A stretch of 64,000 bases of DNA. Source: Paramecium sonneborni (taxonomy: Eukaryota > Ciliophora > Oligohymenophorea > Peniculida > Parameciidae). The first letter of the stretch is position 1, and each line of letters opens with the position of its first letter. Positions 23,641-34,729 of the stretch are shown piece after piece. The stretch is from contig CAJJDN010000047.1 in NCBI GenBank assembly GCA_905182985.1, positions 127,670-191,669 of the forward strand, read 5' to 3'. The position numbers were made by a program, and so were the translations under genes. The notes under the pieces are model-generated. The model saw only the letters and a program-made list of their open reading frames with translations, did not search any database and was not told where the DNA came from.

Positions 23641-23701
23641 AATGAATTTTGATGAATAAATATAATAAAATTCATTCAGTAGATAAATTTAGTTAAATTA
23701 T

Positions 23702-24636
23702 TCATTTCTTTTTAGGTTTTTTGGATTTGCTAGGAATAAATTTATAACAGCAAAATGCATCATCACTTCTTACATGTTAATCTATTTCTTTTTTTTATTT
23801 AGAAGGTCTAGGCATTATTTCTGAAGCTTATTTAGAATCAATTTAAATTGTTCCAAAATTGCTGGTGGTGTATGCATTAAATATAGATTTTTTTTCTCTT
23901 TCATCATTTTAAACATTATTACTTAATTAAGCTATTTGTAAAGTAAGTTTGCTGTTATTTTCGCTTACAATTTTAATTTAATCTTGAATTTACTAATTTT
24001 GAAGCTAAATTTCTTGTTCATCATTTTAACTTAAATATTATTAATTTATACAGTTTTTCAAGTTATTCTTGTAATAATTATTTTTCTTTCTCTTTACCCT
24101 GCTTTATCTCAACAAGTTTACGATATTATTCACTTAACTTAAGACTCTCTTAATTAAGTTAATTCTATCTATCTTCTGCTTCTTTAATATTTAATTTAAT
24201 TTATTGATCTTTCTTTTCATGTTCCTTTTAATCTTTATCAATTTAATATTTTATTGTTTATTCTTAAGATAAAAGATCTTAAAATTAACTATTCACATTA
24301 TTAAGATTATTAGAGAACTCTTTATCTTATACTTGAAGTTCTTATTCTTTTTTTTAATGCTGAATTTCTATAGAATTTTAAATACTACCTTTGACATTAT
24401 TTTTTAATAGAGAATTAAATCTTCACATTCTCTACATATTTTTCCTATTTTATCTTCTATTAAAGGATCTTTTCGTTTTTTTACAATGTGAGTTTTGCAA
24501 ACATAATTTAAGCAAAAAATACTAAAACAATATATTAATTTAACAACCAAAATGCTTTTTATTTTAAAAGTCCTTATAAAGAAGCAGGGCATAGTGGACA
24601 GTTTACTTAATTTGCTTTTTTTTCTTTTTTACGCAT
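23702..24636 (-). CDS. FYVE-like zinc finger plus coiled-coil protein
   Basis: The N-terminus (MRKKEKKANQVNCPLCPASL) carries paired cysteines: CPLC, then after a 26-base intron CIFC, VCKTH and finally ICREC. This is the spacing of a FYVE/ZF-B-box-like double zinc site, though the RRHHCR lipid-binding motif of true FYVE domains is absent. A further short intron follows KIMSK, then about 150 residues of Gln/Glu/Lys-rich coiled coil, a 22-base intron after LEKL, and a Ser-rich tail ending with a basic run SKSKKPKKK. A role at membranes or as a scaffold is possible but not shown. Stop at TGA 23702-23704; convergent with the plus gene ending at 23640. Confidence 0.65.
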
Positions 24637-24724
24637 GTCTCTTTAATCTTTAGTTAAGGAATAAAACATTTAATATAAAAATTAATTAAAATTTTAAGAT
24701 TTACAAAAAGTTAAGAAAAATAAA

Positions 24725-25768
24725 TGTTTAATTCTTTATAACATTCTATTTAGTGAATCTTGGATACATTAAGCCATCCAATAACTGGACCAAGAATATT
24801 GGTAATGACTCCTATTAAAGAGTTAACCTTATAGATTTAAACTTCATAGAATCAATTTTTCAGAATATGGGAGATTATTAGCTTTCATCAATGATAATTT
24901 ACCATTAGAATCTTAATTTTGAATGTGGCAGATTATTGATTTTAAAGATTAAATTCGATATTTTTTGAAAGAATTCAGACAATTAGATAAATACTATTCC
25001 TTAATGCCCTTGGCCTTAAGAAGTGTAAAAAATTAGCAAATATAAACTATGGAATCAAGATCCAATTAACCTAAAATTAGGAGAAAAAGGATTATTTGTC
25101 AATAAAATAATTACCCAAAATATAATAATTTTTGAAAGAATAAGTTATATTAATTAATTGAATTAAAGGATAAAAAAGACTTAGTGTTTTGGCAAAACAA
25201 ATTAGAAATTTAAAAGTCAGAAATATAGATTATCATAATATGAAGTCAACCCTTCATATTTATACTGAGATTAAAAGAAAATCAAAGAAATAACATCATA
25301 AAAAACTTTAGAATTAGACTTCGAGAAAATTCGATATCGCAGATGTTGATCTTGTGTTATTATTTATTTATAAATTTTAGTCATTTTTAAGTTGTCAGAA
25401 GAATGATTGATAAAGTTAATTAAAATAAGTCATTTTTTTAATAATAAATATTGGTAATTAGATAAACTTAAATTTTAATGACAATATTATTAATTACATC
25501 CATAGAAAATTAAGAAAATGTAAATTTGGCATGATGGGAAGGGCTATGAGCTTCATTGAGCAAGATATTTGTTATAAAAGTTGAAAAAGAATTTATAAGA
25601 GTATTAAATAATGCATTAAGAGATTCCTTAAAAAAAATTTAATCTCAAGGTTGATCAATTTTTTTATATCATCTAAATAAAATAACAATATTATTGAGAC
25701 CAACTTATAGACTATTCTATAAATAAGGCTTTAATTATAGAACATTAATTTCAAGTTTATAAATATCA
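24725..25768 (+). pseudogene. Degraded coding sequence of unknown origin
   Basis: Several pieces have coding-like composition but cannot be joined: FSEYGRLLAFINDNLP and FLKEFRQLDKYYSLMPLAL (24860-25030), LIELKDKKDLVFWQNKL (about 25150-25210), and RKLRKCKFGMMGRAMSF (about 25510-25560). TGA codons and frame changes separate them. The last piece and everything after 25442 also occur in the duplicated block. No family recognised, although the position just upstream of the Myb gene may mean part of it is a former neighbour. Limits and strand are approximate. Confidence 0.35.
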
Positions 25769-26552
25769 ATGTACATCAATTCACCCAATCCTATTTACTA
25801 CTTTGTTCCTTATTATATACCATTCCAATTTAATCCTGTGGCTCAATAATAAATTGCTAAGGTTGATCTCCATTCTGAGAGTGAAAAAGAGTAAACTAAA
25901 CCCCTTTTAGATGAAATTCATACTAACGCTAGTGGAATAGTTAGAGGAAAAGGTTAATTATGGACTTAAAAAGAAATAAATAATCTAATTTTTTACTATA
26001 AAAAGTACAAAGGCCATTGGAAATAAATTATTAAACATCTCAAGGGTAGAAATATCTCTTAATGTTCTCAAAAATATAGAAAGCTTCAAGATTAAGAGAA
26101 AAGAACTAAAAAAAAATGGTCTTATGAAGAAGATCAAATTTTAATAGATGCCTATAAAGAATTTGGAAGACAATGGATTAGGATAAGTTAAAGTAACTAT
26201 TTTTTTATAATTTTTAGAATTGGCAGGCCGTACTTCAAAATAAGTGCGTGATAGATATGTGAATTAAATCGATCCTTCTATAACACATGAAGAGTGGTCA
26301 TTAGATGAGGATAGAATCATTTTAGAAGAATATAAGAAAGGAGGAGCTAAATGGGCTGTTATTGCTAAAATGCTTAAAAATAGATCTGTAAAATTAAAAA
26401 TTCTATTTTTAGGAAAATTAAGTTAAGAATCGTTTTTATTATACTATTTTAAAGAAATACTAAGGTGAATAACACCCATACTTAAAAGTATAGGAATGAA
26501 GTTTAGGTTGATTATTAAGTTTGATTAATAAATTTTTCAAAATATATTTAAT
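25442..26552. repeat. Direct repeat B, copy 1 (1,111 bp), probable assembly overlap
   Basis: Matches 26575-27685 over its full length with no difference found by eye. It includes the complete Myb gene. The two copies flank a run of 22 N. Confidence 0.9.
25769..26499 (+). CDS. Three-repeat Myb DNA-binding protein
   Basis: Starts MYINSPNPIYYFVPYY and contains three Myb repeats. R1: GQLWTQKEINNL ... GHWKQIIKHL. R2: KWSYEEDQILIDAY ... RQWIRISQKLAGRTS. R3: EWSLDEDRIILEEY ... AKWAVIAKMLKNRS. Each repeat has the spaced tryptophans (third one aromatic) and a recognition helix; R2 has AGRTSKQVRDRY and R3 has ENQVKNRFYY, close to animal c-Myb. Such proteins bind DNA as transcription factors. Two 25-base introns are clear: after RISQ within R2 and after KNRS within R3. 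The protein is about 225 residues and ends at TGA 26497-26499, soon after R3, so there is no long activation tail. An identical copy lies at 26902-27632. Confidence 0.85.
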
Positions 26553-26574
26553 NNNNNNNNNNNNNNNNNNNNNN
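26553..26574. other. Assembly gap, 22 N
   Basis: Run of 22 undetermined bases between the two identical 1,111-bp blocks. The true gap is probably negative, that is, the contigs overlap. Confidence 0.95.
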
Positions 26575-27685
26575 TAATAAATATTGGTAATTAGATAAAC
26601 TTAAATTTTAATGACAATATTATTAATTACATCCATAGAAAATTAAGAAAATGTAAATTTGGCATGATGGGAAGGGCTATGAGCTTCATTGAGCAAGATA
26701 TTTGTTATAAAAGTTGAAAAAGAATTTATAAGAGTATTAAATAATGCATTAAGAGATTCCTTAAAAAAAATTTAATCTCAAGGTTGATCAATTTTTTTAT
26801 ATCATCTAAATAAAATAACAATATTATTGAGACCAACTTATAGACTATTCTATAAATAAGGCTTTAATTATAGAACATTAATTTCAAGTTTATAAATATC
26901 AATGTACATCAATTCACCCAATCCTATTTACTACTTTGTTCCTTATTATATACCATTCCAATTTAATCCTGTGGCTCAATAATAAATTGCTAAGGTTGAT
27001 CTCCATTCTGAGAGTGAAAAAGAGTAAACTAAACCCCTTTTAGATGAAATTCATACTAACGCTAGTGGAATAGTTAGAGGAAAAGGTTAATTATGGACTT
27101 AAAAAGAAATAAATAATCTAATTTTTTACTATAAAAAGTACAAAGGCCATTGGAAATAAATTATTAAACATCTCAAGGGTAGAAATATCTCTTAATGTTC
27201 TCAAAAATATAGAAAGCTTCAAGATTAAGAGAAAAGAACTAAAAAAAAATGGTCTTATGAAGAAGATCAAATTTTAATAGATGCCTATAAAGAATTTGGA
27301 AGACAATGGATTAGGATAAGTTAAAGTAACTATTTTTTTATAATTTTTAGAATTGGCAGGCCGTACTTCAAAATAAGTGCGTGATAGATATGTGAATTAA
27401 ATCGATCCTTCTATAACACATGAAGAGTGGTCATTAGATGAGGATAGAATCATTTTAGAAGAATATAAGAAAGGAGGAGCTAAATGGGCTGTTATTGCTA
27501 AAATGCTTAAAAATAGATCTGTAAAATTAAAAATTCTATTTTTAGGAAAATTAAGTTAAGAATCGTTTTTATTATACTATTTTAAAGAAATACTAAGGTG
27601 AATAACACCCATACTTAAAAGTATAGGAATGAAGTTTAGGTTGATTATTAAGTTTGATTAATAAATTTTTCAAAATATATTTAAT
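26575..27685. repeat. Direct repeat B, copy 2 (1,111 bp), probable assembly overlap
   Basis: Second copy of 25442-26552. Its right edge continues into the 3' end of the acyl-CoA synthetase gene; the left edge of copy 1 continues leftward into unique sequence. One copy is enough to join both flanks. Confidence 0.9.
26902..27632 (+). CDS. Second copy of the Myb gene, probably artefactual
   Basis: Identical to 25769-26499 (offset 1,133 bases), including both introns and surrounding non-coding DNA. Absence of even one difference over 1.1 kb, together with the N run between the copies, argues that this is the same locus counted twice. It faces the acyl-CoA synthetase stop at 27710, 77 bases away. 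Confidence 0.7.
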
Positions 27686-27709
27686 TTTATTCATAATAAT
27701 AATGCATTA

Positions 27710-29848
27710 TCAAACTTTTTATTTATATAAATTTTAAATTTAATTAGCAAATACTTATTTAGCAATATGCCTTTATAATTTTAAAGTGGAAGTGAGACAT
27801 CCTAAATTTTAAAAAGGTTAAGGCTCTAGATAAATTAATTTTGCCTAAAATTATTTTTTATAAAATTACTATCTCTAATGAATTTAGTTAATTTTGTTTT
27901 CCAAATACTTCAATGTTTTATTAAAATAAAGAAATAATTTTTTAATTTTAACATAATGCTTCAAAGTTACCTTAGAGTTACATCAGAGTTGCTTATCTCT
28001 AAACATAATCATTTTAAGGAACTATTATTGCTACTATTTAATTTTAAATAGATTCTCCATAAACAAAACTTTCTGATACACCTTAAACTCTATTATAAAT
28101 AGATTCAATCTTTTCTGGTGCAATATATTCTCCTTAAGATAATTTGAAAATGTTTTTTTTTCTATCAATAATTTTTACTCCGCCTTATTCTGTTATCATA
28201 CCAATATCACCAGTATGTAACCATTTTTCTGAATCTAAAGTTTCAGCTGTTTTTTAAGGATCTTTATAATAGCCTACAAAAACACCAGGTCCTCTTAAAC
28301 ATATTTCACCTCTTGGAATTTGTTATTCTTCTTCTTTATCTCCTTTAAAGATTTTAATAACATCTTTGGATGTATAATTCATTTCAGGAACATCAACTAA
28401 TTTAAATTCTGTATTAGCTGCAGGTCCACCTAAATGAGAAGATTCAGGATCCCATCTAGCTGTTGAAAATGAGAGTGCTGAAGATTCAGTTTAACCATAA
28501 CCTTCTAAAATAGGACAACAGACAGCAATTTTTAAAAAATCAATAACATCTTTTTAAATAGGTGCAGATCCTGTAATCATTAATCTACATCTACCTCCAA
28601 ATAATTATTTAACTTCTTCGAATGCTTTATCATATAATGAATTTGTATATTTAGCTTCAGATCTTAAAGTTGATAATTTAGAACTGATAGCTTATTCAAC
28701 AAATGTTTTTTTAATTCCTGTAACTTATGAGATTTTAGTTTTAATTCCATCATAGAATTTATTATAAAGTCTAGGTACAGATACAAAGATAGTAGGTCTT
28801 AATTTTTAAATATCTTCCTTTAGTAGATTTACATCTCCTCTATAAAATCTAGAAATATTAATAAAAAATTACGCTACTTAGGCTCCAACGTATAATAATG
28901 AGATTACTAATAATCTTTCCATAACATGAGGTAAAGGTAAATAAGATAGATGAATATCATTAGAATTAAGTTATGCATCAGTTTCCATAGTACTAGCTAC
29001 AGCAGATACGAAATTGGCGTGGGTTATCAAAGCTCCTTTAGGATTTCCAGTTGTTCCAGAAGTATAACAAATTGTATAAATGGTTTCTGGATAAGTTTAT
29101 GCTAGAGGTTATATTTGTTATCTGCCATTTTCAACAACATCTTAGTATTTAAATAATTTATAGCCTTTATTTTTTAATTCCTAATTTGCACAGATAGTCT
29201 TACTCTTTCTAGCTCTTCATTTATGGGATCAAATAGAACCAAATTTTATAATTTTCCTTTTTCTTTACATGTAAGTAATGATTTAGTTGCGTCAGCGCTT
29301 AAGAACATAGTTTCAATATTTGTCTGATTTAGTATGAAAGGGATAGAGTCAGGACCTAAAAATTATAATAGATTTATTTTACCTAAAGTATCATAAAATG
29401 GAACCATTGTATATCCATAGAATATATTAGCAATATCTAAAATCATCCATTCTCTTCTATTTTTACTAAATACTCCTAATAACTTTAATTTATAGTTCTA
29501 ATATTCATTAATTTCATTTGCTAGACCCCAAGTTTTTATTCTTAAAATATATTTTATTCTTTAATACCCACTGCCTAAATGAATGGCTTCTTCTTAAACT
29601 TATGAATATGTAATGAATTAGAAATCGTTGTTTATAAATGAACCTAAACAATATCTGGTAGCATTTTTATCAGCACTTTTTGAAAATAAATCTTGTAATG
29701 TAAGAATTTCATCTTTATTTTCAGGAGTTTAGAGTAGTTTATCAGCGTATTTAACATTTCTTCTAATTTCTGATTATCCATTCTCTGCATTATGAAATTT
29801 AGTCGAATAACTCATATGAGGAGCTACATTTGATATTTTACAACCCAT
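27710..29848 (-). CDS. Long-chain acyl-CoA synthetase
   Basis: Activates fatty acids to acyl-CoA with ATP. Starts [15 protein letters not shown]. The AMP-binding motif reads [19 protein letters not shown]; further family motifs are [55 protein letters not shown] and [20 protein letters not shown], the last holding the catalytic lysine region. Length near 685 residues fits eukaryotic ACSL. Introns: 27 bases after HLGSG, 23 bases after ELER, and 25 bases before AKLIYLEP near the C-terminus. The MGC start could be a myristoylation/palmitoylation site, but there is no clear membrane span. Stop TGA 27710-27712. Its start lies 130 bases from the Hsp90 stop. Confidence 0.9.
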
Positions 29849-29978
29849 TAGTATAGATTAGTTTAGATAAATAAAATTTATGTAAATATAATTGATAAAA
29901 TATGATAGTGATATAATGATAATAGGATTAATAAATGTTAAATTACTGTATATTTAAAAACACACAAATGAACATAAA

Positions 29979-32134
29979 TCAATCAACTTCTTCCATCTTT
30001 GATTTGGTGGCTTCAGTGTTAGCATCTTCTTTTTTCTAATAAAAATATAAATAATAAATAATACCTCTAATTATGGAAGTTTTTCATCTTCTTCTTCAAT
30101 TCCAGCATCATCAATAGATAAACCAAGTTTGATCATTTTGTGAATTCTATTAGCAAAATGAGTTGGATCATCAAGACTGAATCCAGAAGTAAGTAAAGCA
30201 GTTTCATAGAGTAACCAAATAAGATCTTTAACTGTCTTATCACTCTTATCTTTATCTGATTTCTTTTTTAATTCAGTAAGAATAGGATGATTAGCATTGA
30301 TTTCTAATGTCTTTTTAGACATCATATAGCTACTCATTGATGGATCTCTTAAGGCTTAGGCTTTCATAATTCTTTCCATATTAGCAGACCATCCATATTC
30401 ACCAGTAACCAATACACATGGTGATTAATCAAGTCTTTATCCTAATTACACTTTTTCAACCTTATCTCCCAAGATCTCTTTAATTAATTTACATAATCCT
30501 TCAAATGCTGATTTTTATTCTTCAAATTTCTTCTTTTCATCTTCAGTTTAATCTAAATCTAAACCTTCCTTGGTACAATTCTTTAATTTCTTTCCATCAA
30601 ATTCTTTTAATTATTAAATGACATATTCATCAATTGGATCAATCATATAAAGTACTTCATAATCCTTCTTCTTTAAAGCTTCAACAAATGGTGATGCAGC
30701 AACTGAAGCTTTAGATTCACCTGTAATAAAGAAGATATCTTTTTATCCTTCTTTCATTTTTCCAACATAATCTTTAAGTGAAATTAATTCTTCACCGCTC
30801 TTAGATGTATGGAATCTAAGGAATTCACTCAATTTAGTTCTATTTGCTGAATCTTCATGAATACCTAATTTAAGATTCTTTGAGAATTATTCATAGAATT
30901 TCTTATAATCTTCAGCATTTTCACTTATTTCTTAGATCATCTCAATACATTTCTTTGTGATATTCTTCTTAATAACTTTCAATATTTTATTGTGTTATAA
31001 AAATTCTCTTGAAATATTTAAAGGTAAATCTTCAGAATCAACAACTCCTTTAACAAATCCTAAATATTCAGGGATTAATTCTTCACAGTCATCCATAATG
31101 AATACTCTTCTAACATATAATTTAATATTATTCTTCTTCTTCTTTGTTTCAAATAAATCAAATGGTGCTCTCTTTGGAATAAAAAGAACAGCTTTAAATT
31201 CTAAACCTCCTTCAACTGAGAATTATTTAACTGTTAAATGTTCTTCCCAATCATTAGTCAATTATTTATAAAAATTAGCGTATTCTTCTTTTGTAATTTC
31301 TTCTTGTTTTTTCATCCATAATGGTTTATTTTTATTAACTTATTCAAATTCTGTACTAACTTCCTTAATCTTCTTCTTCTTTTTTTCTGCCTTGTCTTTC
31401 TCTTCTTAGACTTCACCTTCTTCAGCTTTTTTTTCTTTATTTTCATCTTCATCATCACTAACTTCTTTTTCAGTTGTTTTTTCAATTTATAATTCAATAG
31501 GGAATCCAATGAATTCTGAATGTTTCTTAACTAAATCCTTAATTCTCTTTTCTTCCAAGAATTCTAAGTTATCTTACTTCATGTGTAAAATGATTGTTGA
31601 ACCTCTTGTTAATTATACTGGGTTTTCAGAATCATCAAAAACAAAGAATGTTCCACCAGCTTATGATTCCCATCTATATTATTATTCACCTACAGCCTTT
31701 GAGATAACTACAACCTTATCAGCAACCAAATAAGCAGAATAAAAACCAACACCAAATTGTCCAATCATAGATATATCTGCTCCTGAACTTAAAGCTTCCA
31801 TGAAAGCCTTGGTACCTGATTTTGCTATTGTACCCAAATTATTAATCATTTCATCTCTTGTCATACCAATACCTGTATCTTAAATTGTTAAAGTATTGCT
31901 ATTCTTATCTGGAATAATCTTAATCTTGAAGTTTGGCTCAGTATTCAAACCAGCACTATCTGGATCTGTTATTGATTTATATCTAATCTTATCTAAAGCA
32001 TCTGATGCATTTGAGATCAATTCTCTTAAAAAAATCTCTTTGTTTGAATAGAATGTATTGATAATTAAACCCATCAACTATTAGATATCTGCATTGAAGT
32101 GGAATTACTCTTCTTTCTTTTACTCTGTTGCCAT
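29979..32134 (-). CDS. HSP90: Cytosolic heat shock protein Hsp90
   Basis: ATP-dependent chaperone. The N-terminal ATPase domain shows [39 protein letters not shown] and [16 protein letters not shown]; the middle domain shows [19 protein letters not shown] and [11 protein letters not shown]; the C-terminus ends exactly in MEEVD, the TPR co-chaperone docking motif that marks cytosolic Hsp90. A charged linker ([18 protein letters not shown]) follows the N-domain. There is one intron of 29 bases just before the last 20 codons (after KLPQLE). The start at 32132-32134 gives MATEQKKEEQFHFNADI, about 708 residues, the usual length. No ER or mitochondrial targeting signal. The long AT-rich upstream region may carry its heat-shock control, but I see no clear HSE. 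Confidence 0.96.
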
Positions 32135-32781
32135 TACTTAATTTTAAACTTAAATTTTATCTGTGAACCGAACCTCATTTATACTCAATTTTTATTTCTA
32201 GAAGCTTCGAATTAATTATTATTATTATTTTTAATCAAATTATTCAAATTTCATTTCAAAAAAGATTTCTATTTATTCTATTCTCAATTTTACTCTATTA
32301 CTCTAATAACCTCTCTCCCTTATCATTCTTCAATCTACTTTTATCAATAAAATATTAAAATTAATTCATTGCCATATATTTATTCATAAATATTAAACAT
32401 TCATCATCAATTTAAGATCTTCAATGAATCAATCTTTTGTTTATTATGTTAATTTTAATTTAATTAAGTATATACATAGATTTATTTAATTGATAATATC
32501 ATTTCTTTATAAATTTCATTTAATCTATTCATCCTACCCCATACTTATCAAGTTATCATTAAAAAGAAGAATAACATTTTTTTAAAGAAATTAGTTTATA
32601 TTTTAAGCCTTAAAAATTTACTGGATAAATATATAAAATTTGAATTCTTAACTAACCTTTTGAGATTCTATTCAAATTAGAGACCATCAAAAATAAGATG
32701 ATTTCAATAGATTTTTATAAAAGAAGGTCATCTGAATTATTAATAAAAAAGATTTAAATAAAAATCAAATTTTTATCAGGA
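32135..32781. other. Long intergenic region between divergent Hsp90 and eS7 genes
   Basis: About 650 bases, unusually long for this window. It must contain both promoters. Inspection found AT-rich DNA with no open coding frame of normal composition and no convincing run of nGAAn heat-shock elements, although scattered TTC/GAA triplets occur. Confidence 0.5.
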
Positions 32782-33460
32782 ATGGCAGCTAATAAGTTTT
32801 GGAAAAAGACAGAAGTAATTTTATTTATTGAATTATAAGTTATCAAATTTGGAATAATAAGTTGGTGTTGCTTTGACTTAAATTGAGTAATCACTAGCTG
32901 ATGCTAAGAATCTTAAACTTTCATCAGTAGTTGATTATACTGCTAAAATTAATGCCAAAAAACAAGTTTATTTGGTATACATTCCTCATCCATGCTTATC
33001 CGTTTTCAATAAAGTTAGGTACTCTAAAGATCAAAATAAAATAGCTCAAAATTATTACCAGAATTAGAAAAAAGACTTAAAGCCACAATTCTTGTTGTTG
33101 CTAAAAGAACAATTGAAAGTAAATGGGTCAAAAGTCACAGATCATAAACAAGACCAAATTCAAGAACACTCACCTCAGTATATGATGCAATCCTTGAAGA
33201 TCTTGTTGCACCAACTTTCATATTAGGAAGAAGAACAAGAGTTAGAGTTGATGGCTCTAAATTCTATAGAGTGTATATACTATAAAATTTATTTTAGCTT
33301 CTTGGATGAATAAGACAAAGCAGAATTAGAGCCTAGACTTGATGCTGTCAAAGCTGTCTATAAATTGTTAACAACTAGAGATTTAGAATTTGAATTCAGA
33401 AGAGATGATATTTTCTATTCAAAAAGAGGTGCAAGCAAGAAAGTTTAAAGAAAATAATGA
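32782..33460 (+). CDS. RPS7: 40S ribosomal protein S7 (eS7)
   Basis: Small-subunit ribosomal protein. Starts [11 protein letters not shown]. Family features in order: [70 protein letters not shown] and [16 protein letters not shown]. These align with eukaryotic S7 throughout. Three introns are needed: 25 bases after KKTE, 26 bases after FNKVS and 25 bases inside the codon for Val after KFYR. Length about 200 residues, as expected, with a slightly longer basic C-terminus (GASKKVQRK). Stop TGA 33458-33460. Confidence 0.93.
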
Positions 33461-34729
33461 GCAATAATATTTTAGTACAATACAATAAATACATAAAATA
33501 ACAATAAATACTTATTTCTCTTAACACTATTTTCATTAAGATGATCATCAATTATTTTTAACTAACAAATTATCAAAAATTAATTATACTTCTTATTAGT
33601 ATTTAAATTTCATTTTAGAGACTTTGCGATTTTATTTTTTTGGATTTTTAAAAGATTAATAAATCTACATGATTCCGAATTCCATTAACTCAAGTTCCAT
33701 TTTCCTTTATAATTTTAATTACTAACTTCAATCCAAAATAAATTCACCTTTTTAATAAAACATAATATTAAAAATCAAAGTATAATTACTTTAATCTAGA
33801 TTACAGAATTGATTATATAATAATTTAAAAAAAAATTACATCATCTCTCTACATTTAATCTTTTTCAACATAAGATCTGCTTAATGCTTTACTTTTTTTA
33901 TTGAAGAACTTAAAGGCATGACATCAATTTAAAATTTTTAATTATTAAAGAATGAAATGAAGACTTTGCTTATTAATTCCAAATTTTCATACTAGTTAAA
34001 TATTAAACAAACTAAATTACTATTTTATTTAAAAACTAAAAAATAAAAATAATTCAATATAACATTTTTTTCTATTTTCTATAAATAGTTTATGACAGCT
34101 CAAAAGGTTAATCAGGATTAAAACATAGTTAAATTTTAAATTAAATTTTGAATTTACGTTAGAAACACTAGAACAATACAATTTTAATGACATTAATAAT
34201 AAGTTAATTCTTTGTCAATTATAATAGTATAATATTATTATTAAAATAATAAGAGCATAAATAGCTTTTTTATAAAATAATGAAAGTTTTAACCATTATT
34301 ATTCAAACTCTACTCATATTTTAGCTTTGAAAAAAATTTTTCTCTTATTTATTTAATAATTCAAAAAGAAGTCAATAAAATTTACCCAATTCAATCAAAA
34401 TTAAATATTTATGATTTTAATTTGCTTTCACTCTTATTATAAATATTGATATTAATTATTTAGGATAAAATTTTGATCTAAATTTAGATATATGAAAAAG
34501 CTTTTCATTAAAAAGATGAAACATGCCAAATGTATTAAAATATTTTGATATATGGAAAATTATCTTTTTTTTCATAAATTTTAAAATTATTCTCAATTAA
34601 GATTTTTCTGCTTAAAATTTTTTTTTAATACTTAAAACCAATTAAAAGTTAACTTTAAAAATAAATAAATATTGTTGTTTATAATCAGGGTGGAGAAAGT
34701 AAAAAAATAATATGGTAATATCATCAAAA
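33461..34729. other. AT-rich convergent region, no clear gene
   Basis: About 1.27 kb between two convergent genes. One minus-strand piece around 33830-33930 reads MPLSSSIKKVKHQADLM with coding-like composition but no valid continuation. Nothing else recognised; it may be the remnant of a lost gene. Confidence 0.4.

Noticed and set aside
30957..31271. Plus-strand open frame of 104 codons
   Set aside because: Lies antisense inside the Hsp90 coding sequence; no independent support.
32135..32781. Heat-shock element array upstream of Hsp90
   Set aside because: TTC and GAA triplets are scattered but do not form a clear alternating run with five-base spacing.
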